64,000 nt of DNA from Cellulomonas sp. Leaf334 (GCF_001424195.1 NZ_LMOO01000001.1:1160569-1224568); one strand, 5' to 3'; shown: positions 34,987 to 43,650, counted from the stretch's first letter. The notes: generated by a model from the sequence alone, not told the origin. Made by a program: numbers and translations.

Positions 34987-35805
34987 TCAGTCGGTGCTGC
35001 GCAGCAGGGTCCGCACCCCGACGGCCAGCCCGACGACCGCGGTGAGGACCGCCGCGAGCCACCCCGCCGCGACGGCGCTGCTGGTCAGGTCGCCGGCGAA
35101 CAGCGCCCGCTCGGCCTCGACCACCCACCGCAGCGGGTCGAACGCGGAGGCGACCTTCATCCACTGCGGCCCGGTCTCCAGCGGCAGGAGCATCCCGGAC
35201 AGGATCAGCAGCGGGAACAGCACCGTCTGCTGCACGGCCCAGAACATCCACTCCTGCTTGCGCACAGCGATCGCCAGCGCGTAGCTCAGCGACCCCAGCC
35301 CGACCCCCAGCACCGCGAGCATCGCCAGCCCGATCGGCGCCCCGACGGGGTCGGCGCGGAAACCGAACGGCAGCATCACCAGGACGAGGATGACCGCCTG
35401 CGCGACGAGCGGCACCATCTCCTTCAGCGAGCGCCCGACCAGCTGCGACGACCGCGACAGCGGGGTGACCAGCAGGCGCTCGTGCGCACCGGTCTGCATC
35501 TCGAACTGCAGGTTGGACCCGGTGGTGGACGTGCCGAACAGCGTGGTCATCACCAGGATCGACGGCACGAACCACTGCCAGACGTCGGCTCCCGAGAAGG
35601 CCCCCGTCTCCCCGACCGACCCGACGAGCAGCGGCCCGAAGAGGCCGAGGAAGACGAGCGGCTGGATCAGGCCGAACACGACGGAGAACGGCTCGCGGAC
35701 CACCGGGCGCAGCTCGCGGGTCATGACGAGCCAGACGTCCGCGAACCACGACCTCCGGACGGGGGTCAGCGTGCGGGTGGGGGCGTCGACGGTGATCGTG
35801 CTCAT
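34987..35805 (-). CDS. ABC-2 type exporter permease
   Basis: 272 residues with about six membrane helices and the ABC-2 layout (LIQPLVFLGLFGPLL; MTTLFGTSTTGSN; a C-terminal WVVEAERALFAGD). It pairs with the ATPase whose stop overlaps this ATG (ATGA). DrrB-like; substrates of this class are drugs or lipids, but nothing here decides which. Confidence 0.9.
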   Translation of the reverse strand: MSTITVDAPTRTLTPVRRSWFADVWLVMTRELRPVVREPFSVVFGLIQPLVFLGLFGPLLVGSVGETGAFSGADVWQWFVPSILVMTTLFGTSTTGSNLQFEMQTGAHERLLVTPLSRSSQLVGRSLKEMVPLVAQAVILVLVMLPFGFRADPVGAPIGLAMLAVLGVGLGSLSYALAIAVRKQEWMFWAVQQTVLFPLLILSGMLLPLETGPQWMKVASAFDPLRWVVEAERALFAGDLTSSAVAAGWLAAVLTAVVGLAVGVRTLLRSTD

Positions 35806-36803
35806 GCTGCGGCCTCCGTGCCGATGGTCGTGGTGGTGCCTGTGTTCTCCGCGCTGTCGCGCAGGCTGCGGCCCGTGAGGGCCAGGAAGACGTCGTCGAG
35901 CGTGGGCCGCACGGCGAGCGCCTCGAGCAGGGGCGCCCCGGCGCCGGACGCCGCGAGGACCAGCTCGGGCACGGCTGCACCGGCGTCGGCCACCCGCGCC
36001 TCCACGCGGTCGCCGACGACGGACACGTCCCGGGCACCGGGCAGCGCCTCGACGATCGACGCGACGCGCGACGCGGTCCCCCCGACCGCGACGGTCAGCA
36101 CCACCCGGTCGCCGGCGAGCGTGCGCTTCAGCCCGTCCGCGGTGTCGTCGGCGATGACCTGGCCGTGGTCGACCACCACGACGCGCTCGGCCATGGTGTC
36201 GGCCTCGTCGAGGTAGTGCGTGGTGAGCACGATCGTCATGTCGTGCTCGGCGCGCAGCCGCGAGATGTGCTCCCACAGGTTGGCGCGGTTGTGCGGGTCG
36301 AGGCCCGTGGTCGGCTCGTCCAGGAAGAGCAGGCGCGGCGCATGTACCAGACCGAGTGCCACGTCGAGCCGCCGCCGCTGGCCGCCGGACAGGTCCGACA
36401 CCTTGCGCTTCGCCAGCGCGGTCAGGTCGAGCGCGTCGAGCAGCTCGGCCGTGCGCCGCTGGGCGGCCGCGCGGTCGAGCCCGTAGACGCGCCCCTGCAT
36501 GGTCAGCTCGTCCGCGGCGCGCTGCTGGTGCCCGGCACCGTTGCCCTGCCCGACGTAGCCGATGTGTCGCCGGACCGTTCCCGGGTCCGCGACGACGTCC
36601 ACCCCCGCGACGGTCGCGGTACCGGCGGTCGGCCGGATCAGCGTCGTGAGCATGCGCATCGTGGTCGACTTGCCGGCGCCGTTCGGGCCGAGGACGGCGA
36701 CGAGCTCGCCCGGGGCGATGTCGAGGTCGATGCCGCGCACGGCGTGCACGGTCTCGGTGCTGCTCACCACGAAGTCCTTGGTGAGTCCTCGGGTCTGGAT
36801 CAT
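35802..36803 (-). CDS. ABC exporter ATP-binding protein (DrrA type)
   Basis: 333 residues. Walker A GPNGAGKST, signature LSGGQRRRLDVALGL, Walker B LLFLDEPTTGLD, and H-loop TTHYLDEAD. The C-terminal extension (after about 225) is the DrrA-type regulatory domain, ending PTLDDVFLALTGR. ATG behind AGGAGAACC. First gene of the exporter operon, divergent from a WYL regulator 99 bases away that likely controls it. Confidence 0.93.
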   Translation of the reverse strand: MIQTRGLTKDFVVSSTETVHAVRGIDLDIAPGELVAVLGPNGAGKSTTMRMLTTLIRPTAGTATVAGVDVVADPGTVRRHIGYVGQGNGAGHQQRAADELTMQGRVYGLDRAAAQRRTAELLDALDLTALAKRKVSDLSGGQRRRLDVALGLVHAPRLLFLDEPTTGLDPHNRANLWEHISRLRAEHDMTIVLTTHYLDEADTMAERVVVVDHGQVIADDTADGLKRTLAGDRVVLTVAVGGTASRVASIVEALPGARDVSVVGDRVEARVADAGAAVPELVLAASGAGAPLLEALAVRPTLDDVFLALTGRSLRDSAENTGTTTTIGTEAAA

Positions 36804-36873
36804 GGTTCTCCTGGGTCGGACGGGTGGTCGAGTGGGTACAGGAGCCAGCCTGTCGGTCGTAGCGGTCAGTTTC

Positions 36874-36903
36874 TGTCCTCTACTGCGTGACATCCTGAGG
36901 ACA
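36874..36903. promoter_or_regulatory. Inverted repeat between the ABC exporter and WYL regulator genes
   Basis: TGTCCTC (36874-36880) and GAGGACA (36897-36903) are perfect 7-base arms separated by 16 bases. The second arm reaches the ATG of the regulator, and CATCCT (36891-36896) 6 bases before that ATG may be its -10. Binding here could repress the regulator gene itself. Confidence 0.5.
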
Positions 36904-37862
36904 TGTCCACGCCGTCCTCCCGACTCCTCTCGCTCCTGTCGCTGCTGCAGGCCCGCCGCGACTGGCCGGGCGAGGCGCTCGCCGACCGGCTCGGCGTCAG
37001 CCCGCGGACCGTGCGGCGCGACGTCGACCGGCTGCGCGAGCTCGGCTACCCCGTGCACGCGAGCAAGGGACCCGACGGTGGGTACCGGCTCGACGCCGGC
37101 ACCCAGATGCCCCCGCTCCTGCTCGACGACGAGCAGGCGGTCGCCCTCGTCGTGGCCCTGCAGACCGCGTCGACGGGCGTCGCGGGGGTCGACGAGGCCG
37201 CCGTGCGCGCGCTCGCGACCCTCCGCCAGGTCATGCCCGCACGGCTGCGCGCCGCGGCCGACGCCCTGCAGGTCACCGCCGTGACCCGCGGCGGCAGCAG
37301 CACCCGCCCGCAGGTCGACCAGCAGGTGCTCATGGCCGTCGGCGCGGCCGTGCGCGCGCACGAGGTGCTCCGGTTCGACTACGACGGAGGCAGCGACACC
37401 CGGCTCCCCCGCCGCGCCGAGGCGCACCACCTGGTCACCTGGGGCGGGCGCTGGTACCTGCTCGGCTACGACCTCGACCGTGCCGACTGGCGCACCTACC
37501 GCGTCGACAAGATGACCCCGAAGACCGGGTCCGGGCCGCGGTTCGCACCCCGGCCCCTGCCCGCCACCGACGTCGCCGCCTTCGTCGCCGAGCGCTTCAG
37601 CAACGTCAACCCGTGGCCGTGCCGCGGCGAGGCCGAGGTCGGCATGGCCGCCTCCGAGGTCGCGCAGTGGGCCGGTCGGGACGCTCTCGTCGAGTCCTTC
37701 GGTGACGACCGCTGCCGCGCCGTCCTGAGCGCCTGGTCGTGGGACGGCGTCGCCGCGCGATTCGCGATGTTCGGCGTCCCCCTGCGCGTCGTCGGTCCCC
37801 CGGAGCTGGCCGACGCGATGCACCGCCTGGCAGCCCGCCTGACGGCAGCCGTCCCGACGTAG
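36903..37862 (+). CDS. HTH-WYL transcriptional regulator
   Basis: 319 residues. N-terminal DeoR-type winged helix (about 5-60; LADRLGVSPRTVRRDVDRL), WYL domain at about 140-210 with WGGRWYLLGYDLDRADWRTYRVD, and a C-terminal WCX domain. WYL domains sense nucleic-acid or small ligands. The divergent ABC exporter is the likely target. No ribosome site; probably leaderless. Confidence 0.9.
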   Translation: MSTPSSRLLSLLSLLQARRDWPGEALADRLGVSPRTVRRDVDRLRELGYPVHASKGPDGGYRLDAGTQMPPLLLDDEQAVALVVALQTASTGVAGVDEAAVRALATLRQVMPARLRAAADALQVTAVTRGGSSTRPQVDQQVLMAVGAAVRAHEVLRFDYDGGSDTRLPRRAEAHHLVTWGGRWYLLGYDLDRADWRTYRVDKMTPKTGSGPRFAPRPLPATDVAAFVAERFSNVNPWPCRGEAEVGMAASEVAQWAGRDALVESFGDDRCRAVLSAWSWDGVAARFAMFGVPLRVVGPPELADAMHRLAARLTAAVPT

Positions 37863-37908
37863 CCGACCGAACCCGACACAGGTGCCGTTGCAGACGCCGC
37901 CTATGGCC

Positions 37909-38481
37909 TCAGCGGAACGCTTCCAGGGCGGGGTGGCGGGGGTCGTCGGCGTGGACCACGACGTCCGCCACCTGCGTCGGAAGCGTCTCCTCGTCGTAGC
38001 GGGCGAACGCCGGGAGGGTCCACCGGTCCTCCGCCGCCGTCCGGCGCGCGAGGGTCGACGGGCGGACCGTCAGGTGCACGGTGAGGTCGGCGTCGAGCCA
38101 GCGCCCGAGCAGGAGGCTGCCGTCGAGCACCAGGACGGCGCGCTCGGGGACGTCCACGAACGCGGCCCGGGTCGACCGGTCGGCGACGGCGTCCCACAGC
38201 GTCGGCAGGTAGCGGCCGAGCGAGGTGAACGGGTCGAGGACCTCGCGCCCGAGCGCACCCGCGTCGAGCCGGTCCTCCAGGTAGGCGTCCGGGTCGTGCC
38301 GCCCGTGCTCGAACCGCACGGAGGCCGGCCGCAGGAAGTCGTCGGCGTGCACCCGGGACACCGGTCGGCCGAGCGCCCGGAGCGGGTCGACGAGGGCGTC
38401 GGCCAGGTCGGCGGGTCGCGTCGGCGGTGCGCCGTCCACGAGGACACGGACCCTGCCGTCGCGTGCGTCGACGAGCTGCAC
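37909..38481 (-). CDS. Uridine-kinase-like P-loop protein with degenerate P-loop
   Basis: 190 residues from the GTG at 38481, or 204 if a CTG at 38523 is used. Related to the uridine kinase/phosphoribulokinase group: RVLVDGAPPTRPADLADAL at the P-loop position, HADDFLRPAS, and VLVLDGSLLLGRWLDADLTVHL. The P-loop lacks the GK[ST] lysine, so normal ATP binding is doubtful. The reading frame continues upstream of the GTG with in-phase protein-like sequence (LIEPVTPDLLVDRL) up to a CTG that overlaps the MscS stop as CTGA. Following the 4-base overlaps elsewhere, this CTG is a credible start. Confidence 0.75.
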   Translation of the reverse strand: MQLVDARDGRVRVLVDGAPPTRPADLADALVDPLRALGRPVSRVHADDFLRPASVRFEHGRHDPDAYLEDRLDAGALGREVLDPFTSLGRYLPTLWDAVADRSTRAAFVDVPERAVLVLDGSLLLGRWLDADLTVHLTVRPSTLARRTAAEDRWTLPAFARYDEETLPTQVADVVVHADDPRHPALEAFR

Positions 38482-38519
38482 CAGCCGGTCGACCAGCAGG
38501 TCCGGCGTGACGGGCTCGA

Positions 38520-39839
38520 TCAGGGCTGCCGCCCCTCACCGTGGTCGTCGGCGGTCTGCTCGCGCTCGTCGATGACGTCCTGCCCGGGTCCCGAGAAGTT
38601 CCGCGACCGCTCCAGCGCCTCGATGCTGCCCGTGAAGAGCCGGGCGTCCTGGCCGCCGGTCGTGATGGTCTGCGTGTCGTCCGGGGCCCACCCGCCGGGG
38701 ACCGGCAGGACGGGCGTGGGTGCGGAGTCCGGACGGGCGGCCGCGCGGCGTCCCGTGGGCGGGGTGGGCGAAGCGCCCTCCCACCGGGTCTTCGGCAGGC
38801 TCTGCGGCGCCTCGCGCTGCAGCCAGCCGACCAGCCCCTCGCGGACGTAGCACCGCAGGTCGAACAGGGTGGGGGCGTCGACGGCGCTGGCGAGCGCGCG
38901 GATGCGGACCATCCCGCCGACCGCGTCCGTGACCTGCAGGATGCCCACGCGACGGTCCCACAGGTCGGTGTCCTGCAGCAGCCGCGTCAGCTCGGTGCGC
39001 ACCGCCTCGACCGGGACCTCCCAGTCGACGTCGAGCTCGACGGTGCCCAGCAGGTCGGCCGCGCGGCGGGTCCAGTTCTCGAACGGTGTCGTCGTGAAGT
39101 ACGTGGACGGCAGGATCAGCCGACGGTCGTCCCAGACGTGCACGACGACGTAGGTGAGCGTGATCTCCTCGATCCGCCCCCACTCGTCGGCCACGACGAC
39201 CACGTCGTCCACCCGGATCGCGTCGGTGAACGCGAGCTGCAGCCCGGCGAACACGTTGGCCAGGGAGCTCTGCGCGGCCAGTCCGGCGACGATCGAGATG
39301 AGCCCCGCGGACGCCAGGAGGCTCGCGCCGAGCGTGCGCGCCGACGGGAACGTCAGCAGGATCGCCGCGATCGCGCACAGGACAAGGACCGCGACCGTGA
39401 TGCGGCGCAGGACCTGGACCTGCGTGCGGACGCGGCGGGCGTGCCGGTTGTCGGCGACGTCGATCCGGTAGCGCTGGAGGGCGGCGTCCTCAAGCACGAA
39501 GGCGAGGCTGCCGATCAGCCAGGCCACGGTGATGATGAACGCGATGAGGAGGACGTGCTCGACGGTCCGGGTCCAGTCGGACGGGTCGGTGCTCAGGCGC
39601 AGCGCGATCCAGACCGCGACGACCAGCAGGACCGCGCGCATGGGCTTGCGGGAGCGGCGCGTGAGGTCGGCGGCGACGGACGAGCGACGCGCGAGCCGCC
39701 GGACCAGCACCGCGAGGAGCGTCGCGGTCAGATAGGCGACGACGACAGCGGCGAGGAGCGAGATCGTCGGGACGACGAACCCCTGGACCCCGTCGGCCGC
39801 CGTCTCGTCGACGGTGGCAGGCAGAAGATGAGCGCGCAC
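38520..39839 (-). CDS. Small-conductance mechanosensitive channel (MscS family)
   Basis: 439 residues. About five membrane helices; the pore helix is LLASAGLISIVAGLAAQSS, followed by the MscS beta-domain (FTDAIRVDDVVVV, EEITLTYVVV, LPSTYFTTTPFENW). A long hydrophilic C-terminal tail of about 90 residues is extra. Opens on membrane tension to release solutes. The GTG at 39839 is preferred over 39917 because TACTCT lies 7 bases before it. Confidence 0.9.
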   Translation of the reverse strand: MRAHLLPATVDETAADGVQGFVVPTISLLAAVVVAYLTATLLAVLVRRLARRSSVAADLTRRSRKPMRAVLLVVAVWIALRLSTDPSDWTRTVEHVLLIAFIITVAWLIGSLAFVLEDAALQRYRIDVADNRHARRVRTQVQVLRRITVAVLVLCAIAAILLTFPSARTLGASLLASAGLISIVAGLAAQSSLANVFAGLQLAFTDAIRVDDVVVVADEWGRIEEITLTYVVVHVWDDRRLILPSTYFTTTPFENWTRRAADLLGTVELDVDWEVPVEAVRTELTRLLQDTDLWDRRVGILQVTDAVGGMVRIRALASAVDAPTLFDLRCYVREGLVGWLQREAPQSLPKTRWEGASPTPPTGRRAAARPDSAPTPVLPVPGGWAPDDTQTITTGGQDARLFTGSIEALERSRNFSGPGQDVIDEREQTADDHGEGRQP

Positions 39840-39846
39840 GTCGTCC

Positions 39847-39852
39847 AGAGTA
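39847..39852 (-). promoter_or_regulatory. -10 box TACTCT for the MscS gene
   Basis: Minus-strand TACTCT ends 7 bases before the GTG at 39839, suggesting a leaderless transcript. The long hairpin at 39860-39892 covers the spacer and -35 area. Confidence 0.5.
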
Positions 39853-39859
39853 CGTAGGT

Positions 39860-39892
39860 GCGCCCCGTCCCCTGTTCTCGGGGACGGGGCGC
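39860..39892. terminator. 13-bp perfect hairpin upstream of MscS
   Basis: GCGCCCCGTCCCC (39860-39872) and its exact complement (39880-39892) with loop TGTTCTC. No gene ends here on either strand, so a plain terminator role is unclear. It could stop antisense or read-through transcription, or be a DNA site over the MscS promoter. The rest of the 39893-40110 stretch shows no gene or tRNA. Confidence 0.5.
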
Positions 39893-40029
39893 CACGGAGA
39901 AGGCGTCTCGCCGGCACGAGGCTTGGCGCACTCCCTGAACCCTCACGGGCGGCCCGGCTCTCGCCGTGACCCTCGGCAACGCGGCCCTACTTGCGACCGG
40001 CTGGTCGCTCCGGACTCCCGGTGCGATCA

Positions 40030-40046
40030 GCTAGACCAGTTCTAGC
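40030..40046. promoter_or_regulatory. Palindrome GCTAGA-n5-TCTAGC upstream of the glycosylase gene
   Basis: 6-base arms 40030-40035 and 40041-40046, 78 bases before the GTG of the AlkA-type gene and in a locally AT-richer stretch. Candidate operator. Confidence 0.4.
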
Positions 40047-40111
40047 ACTGCCACGCGTGGGGCGCATCCTTTCCATGTGAATACATTGACTTGGTAAAGC
40101 GTCCAGCAGGT

Positions 40112-40117
40112 TACCGT
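40112..40117 (+). promoter_or_regulatory. -10 box TACCGT for the glycosylase gene
   Basis: TACCGT ends 6 bases before the GTG at 40124. TTGACT at 40086-40091 resembles a -35 but the 20-base spacing is long; the spacing may be compensated by an activator. Confidence 0.55.
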
Positions 40118-40123
40118 CGACGC

Positions 40124-40951
40124 GTGAGCGCCTCTCTCGTCCTGCAGCAGCCGTTCGACCCGGCGCCGGCGCTCGCCTCGCTGGTCGCCCACGCGGTGCC
40201 CGGGGTGGAGACCGTGGGCACCGGAACGGTGACACGTGTCGTGCTGCTGGGCGACGAACCGGCGCTCGTCGAGGCGACCCTCGGGGCCGACCGGGTCGCG
40301 CTGCGCTCGTCGGTCGGGTCGGAGGCGGATCTGGCTGCTCTGGGTGCCTCGTGGTTCGGTCTCGGCGACGACCTCGACGCCGTGCTCGACGCGTTCGGCG
40401 ACGACGACGTCCTCGGCCCGCTCGTGCGGACCCGTCCGCGGCTGCGGATCCTGGGCCACCCCGACGGCTTCGAGGCGGCGGTCACGACGGTGCTCGGTCA
40501 GCAGGTGTCGCTCGCCGCGGCCCGCACGTTCGGCGGGCGGCTCGCCGCTGCCTACGGCGAGCCCGGGCCGGGCGGGCTGACCGTCTACCCGACGCCGGAA
40601 CGGCTCGCGGGGGTCGACCCGGTGGAGCTGCAGGGCGTCGTACGGATCACGCACTCCCGCGCCCGGACGCTGCACGCCCTCGCGCGGGCGTGCGCCGACG
40701 GGCTGCACCTCAGCGCGCCGGATGCTCGCGAGCACCTCCTCGCCCTCCCGGGGATCGGTCCGTGGACCGCGGACTACCTGGCTCTGCGCGTGCTCGGCGA
40801 CCGCGACGCCATGCCCGTCGGCGACCTCGTTCTGCGCCGCGCGCTCGGTGTCGCGTCCGCGACGGACGTCACCCGGCTGGCCGAACGGTGGCGGCCCCTG
40901 CGGGCCTACGCAGCCGTCCACCTCTGGACCTCGACCGCGTACGCCCTCTGA
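40124..40951 (+). CDS. alkA: DNA-3-methyladenine glycosylase II (AlkA family)
   Basis: 275 residues. AlkA N-terminal beta domain, then HhH-GPD domain: VLGQQVSLAAART, the hairpin LPGIGPWTADYLALR (about 209-223) and the catalytic Asp, probably D234 in MPVGDLVL. Excises alkylated bases. There is no [4Fe-4S] cluster loop at the C-terminus, as expected for AlkA. GTG start is set by the -10 box 6 bases upstream; an earlier in-frame ATG at 40091 would lie inside the promoter. Confidence 0.92.
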   Translation: MSASLVLQQPFDPAPALASLVAHAVPGVETVGTGTVTRVVLLGDEPALVEATLGADRVALRSSVGSEADLAALGASWFGLGDDLDAVLDAFGDDDVLGPLVRTRPRLRILGHPDGFEAAVTTVLGQQVSLAAARTFGGRLAAAYGEPGPGGLTVYPTPERLAGVDPVELQGVVRITHSRARTLHALARACADGLHLSAPDAREHLLALPGIGPWTADYLALRVLGDRDAMPVGDLVLRRALGVASATDVTRLAERWRPLRAYAAVHLWTSTAYAL

Positions 40952-41056
40952 GCAGCGCGAACGCGGTGCGGTGACGGCGCGGTCACGATTCGGTCCCGCC
41001 TCCGCTGCTGCCGTCACAGTTGCGTCACAGCCGACCCACAGCCTCCCCCGCAGCCC

Positions 41057-41062
41057 TACGGT
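41057..41062 (+). promoter_or_regulatory. -10 box TACGGT for the DUF4349 gene
   Basis: TACGGT ends 7 bases before the ATG at 41070; there is no ribosome site. The gap upstream (40952-41056) contains several GTCAC/GTGAC words and no gene. Confidence 0.45.
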
Positions 41063-41069
41063 CACGGCC

Positions 41070-42119
41070 ATGAAGCCGACGACGAGCCACCCCGCACCGA
41101 CCGTCCGCACCCGGACCACCCGCCTGCTGGTCGCCGGCGTCGTCGCCCTCACGGCGACCCTCAGCGCGTGCAGCGGCGACGTGGGCACCGGCAGCGACGA
41201 CAGCGCCGCCGACACCCAGGTCGAGGGCGGCACCGAGGAGGGCGCCGTCGGCGCGGACGAGGGCGGTACCGACGCCGGCACTGGCGCCGCCGACGGAGGC
41301 GTCGCACCCGCGGCGAGCACGGTCGACGCGAACCGTCAGGTCGTCCAGACCGGGGAGGTCGCGATGGCGGTCGAGGACCCGCGGGTCGCCGCCGACGCCA
41401 TCGTCCGGCTCACCGAGGACGCCGACGGGCGGGTCGACGACCGCGCCGAGCAGGCCCAGACGGAGACGGAGGTGGGCACCGCCACGCTGACCATCCGCCT
41501 GCCCGCGGCGGCGGTGTCCCCGACGCTCGTCGCGCTGCGCGAGCTCGGTGACGTCGAGAAGGTGAACCTGACCAAGAAGGACGTCACCGGCGCCGCGCAG
41601 GACCTGGACGCGCGCATCCACGCGATGGAGCTCTCGGTCGAGCGCATGACCACCCTCCTGGCCACCGCGACGACGCACGACGACATCATCACCGCCGAGA
41701 ACGCCCTCACCGAGCGGGAGGCCGCCCTGGAGCAGCTCCGGTCCCAGCGCGCGGCGATCGCCGAGCAGGTGTCGCTGTCGACGATCCACGTCGCGCTCGT
41801 CGGGCCGGACCTGCCGCCCTACGTCGCGCCGCCCGCCCCCGTCGAGCCGCCCACCGGCCCGCAGTCGTTCCTCGAGGGCCTCGTGGCCGGGTGGGACGCC
41901 CTGGTCGTGGTCGTCTCGGGGGTCGCCATCGTGCTCGGGGTGCTCCTGCCGTGGCTCGCCTTCGGCGGCGCGATCGCGGCGCTGGTCGTCGCGGCGGTGC
42001 GCTGGTTCCGACGGTGGCGCGGCCCGGCGACCGCCCAGCCCGTCGCGGTCGGCATCGGGACGGTGTTCGACCCGCCGGCCGCGCCGCCCGCCGACCCCGA
42101 CCAGCACCAGCCGCGCTGA
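41070..42119 (+). CDS. DUF4349 lipoprotein
   Basis: 349 residues. Lipoprotein signal with LSAC, an acidic Gly/Asp/Glu-rich spacer to about residue 80, the DUF4349 domain with VVQTGEVAMAVEDP and VTGAAQDLDARIHAME, a coiled coil (about 180-240; TEREAALEQLRSQRAAIAEQ) and a C-terminal membrane helix (about 285-310) with a short basic tail. Envelope protein of unknown role. A C-terminal membrane helix on a lipid-anchored protein means it is fixed at both ends. Confidence 0.87.
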   Translation: MKPTTSHPAPTVRTRTTRLLVAGVVALTATLSACSGDVGTGSDDSAADTQVEGGTEEGAVGADEGGTDAGTGAADGGVAPAASTVDANRQVVQTGEVAMAVEDPRVAADAIVRLTEDADGRVDDRAEQAQTETEVGTATLTIRLPAAAVSPTLVALRELGDVEKVNLTKKDVTGAAQDLDARIHAMELSVERMTTLLATATTHDDIITAENALTEREAALEQLRSQRAAIAEQVSLSTIHVALVGPDLPPYVAPPAPVEPPTGPQSFLEGLVAGWDALVVVVSGVAIVLGVLLPWLAFGGAIAALVVAAVRWFRRWRGPATAQPVAVGIGTVFDPPAAPPADPDQHQPR

Positions 42120-42121
42120 CG

Positions 42122-43501
42122 TCAGCCGGCCGACGCCGCCCGTCGGACGGCGTCGACCGAGCGCGCGACGTCCTCGGCGTCCGTCGACCAGTTGCTCACC
42201 GAGACCCGCAGCACGTCGCGGCCCTGCCACCGGGACCCTGACATCCACGTCACCCCGTCGGCCAGCACGCGGGCGGTGACGGCACGGGTGCGCTCGTCGG
42301 AGCCGAACCCGACGCAGACCTGGGTGAGCACGACGTCGTTGAGGATCTCCGCGCCGTCGATCGTCGCGATGCCGTCGGCGATGGCCCGGGCGTTCGCCAC
42401 CAGGCCGTCGACGAGGTCCGCGACCCCGCTGCGCCCGAGCGACCGCAGGACCGCCCAGACCGGCACGCCGCGCGCACGCCGCGACAGCTCGGGCACCTTC
42501 TCCAACGGGTCCCCCGACCCGCTGAACGTCGCGAAGTACTCGGCGCGCATGCCGAAGGCCCGGCGCAGCGGCTCGGGGTGCGCGACGATCGCCAGCCCGC
42601 AGTCGTACGGCACGTTGAGGGTCTTGTGCGCATCGGTGGCCCACGAGTCGGCGCGCTCGTAGCCCGTGAGGAGGCTGCGCAGCCGCGGCGACGCGGCCGC
42701 CCAGAGTCCGAAGGCGCCGTCGACGTGCACCCACGCGCCGTGCCGGTGCGCGAGGTCGACGGCCTCGGCCATCGGGTCGAACGCGCCGGAGTGCAGGTTG
42801 CCCGCCTGGAGGCAGACGATCGTCGGTCCGCCGCCCTCCGCGAGCGCGCGGTCGAGGTCGGCGACGACGAGTCGGCCCTGGTCGTCGGCGGCGACCGCGG
42901 TCGGCGTCCCGAGCCCGAGGTAGCGCAGGGCGAGGTCGAGGGTCTCGTGCCGCTCCGCCCCGACCAGCACGCGGACCCGCGGGCCGCCCGCGAGCCCGTC
43001 GCGGCCCACGTCCCAGCCCGCGTCGGCGAGCACGTGCTGGCGGGCCGCCGCGAGCCCGGTGAAGTTGGCCATCGTCGCGCCGGTGACGAACCCGACGTCG
43101 GCGTCGGGCGGCAGGCCGAGCAGGTCGAGCGCCCACGCCGCGGCCGCGTCCTCCACGGCCACGACCCCGGGTGTCGAGTGCCGCATCGCCGTGTTCTGGT
43201 CCCACGCGCTCGTGAGCCAGTCCGCCGCGAGCGCGGCCGGGTGCGTCCCTCCGATGACCCAGCCGAAGAAGCGCCCCGACGGCATCCCCATCAGCCCCGG
43301 CTCGATGCCGGCGGCGAGCTCGTCGACGACGGTCTCGGGTGCGGTCGGCCCGTCGGGGAGCGGCCCCCCGAGGACGGCTGCGAGGTCGTCCGGACGGGCC
43401 CGCGGGTGCACGGGTCGCTCGGCGAGGGACATCAGCCACTCGCGCGCATGGTGTGCCGCGCGGTCGAGCGCCGGGGCGAACGCGGGCCACCGTGCCGTCA
43501 T
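42122..43501 (-). CDS. PLP-dependent amino-acid decarboxylase (group II)
   Basis: 459 residues. PLP Lys is in SWATDAHKTLNVPYDCG; the cofactor-binding Asp is in WVHVDGAFGLW. Family members decarboxylate aromatic amino acids, glutamate or diaminobutyrate; the sequence does not decide. ATG at 43501; an in-frame GTG three codons earlier is possible. Convergent with the DUF4349 gene with a 2-base gap. Confidence 0.9.
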   Translation of the reverse strand: MTARWPAFAPALDRAAHHAREWLMSLAERPVHPRARPDDLAAVLGGPLPDGPTAPETVVDELAAGIEPGLMGMPSGRFFGWVIGGTHPAALAADWLTSAWDQNTAMRHSTPGVVAVEDAAAAWALDLLGLPPDADVGFVTGATMANFTGLAAARQHVLADAGWDVGRDGLAGGPRVRVLVGAERHETLDLALRYLGLGTPTAVAADDQGRLVVADLDRALAEGGGPTIVCLQAGNLHSGAFDPMAEAVDLAHRHGAWVHVDGAFGLWAAASPRLRSLLTGYERADSWATDAHKTLNVPYDCGLAIVAHPEPLRRAFGMRAEYFATFSGSGDPLEKVPELSRRARGVPVWAVLRSLGRSGVADLVDGLVANARAIADGIATIDGAEILNDVVLTQVCVGFGSDERTRAVTARVLADGVTWMSGSRWQGRDVLRVSVSNWSTDAEDVARSVDAVRRAASAG

Positions 43502-43638
43502 GACGCCCACCCTGCCACCGCCACGCCCGGTGGGCGCCCCGGTTTCACCCGGTCGATTCGTCCGGCGTGTCGTGCCGACCGGCAGTTTGCGTCGAGCACG
43601 TCACCCGGACGGTCGACTCCGGCAGGACCAGCCGTCAC

Positions 43639-43644
43639 TACCGT
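43639..43644 (+). promoter_or_regulatory. -10 box TACCGT placed for a leaderless leader ORF
   Basis: TACCGT ends 6 bases before the GTG at 43651, identical in sequence and spacing to the promoter of the alkA gene. The annotated main gene begins 38 bases further on. Confidence 0.55.
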
Positions 43645-43650
43645 CGTGGC

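Noticed and set aside
39893..40110. tRNA or small RNA gene
   Set aside because: No cloverleaf, GTTCGA-type T-loop or CCA end found on either strand; only short palindromes.
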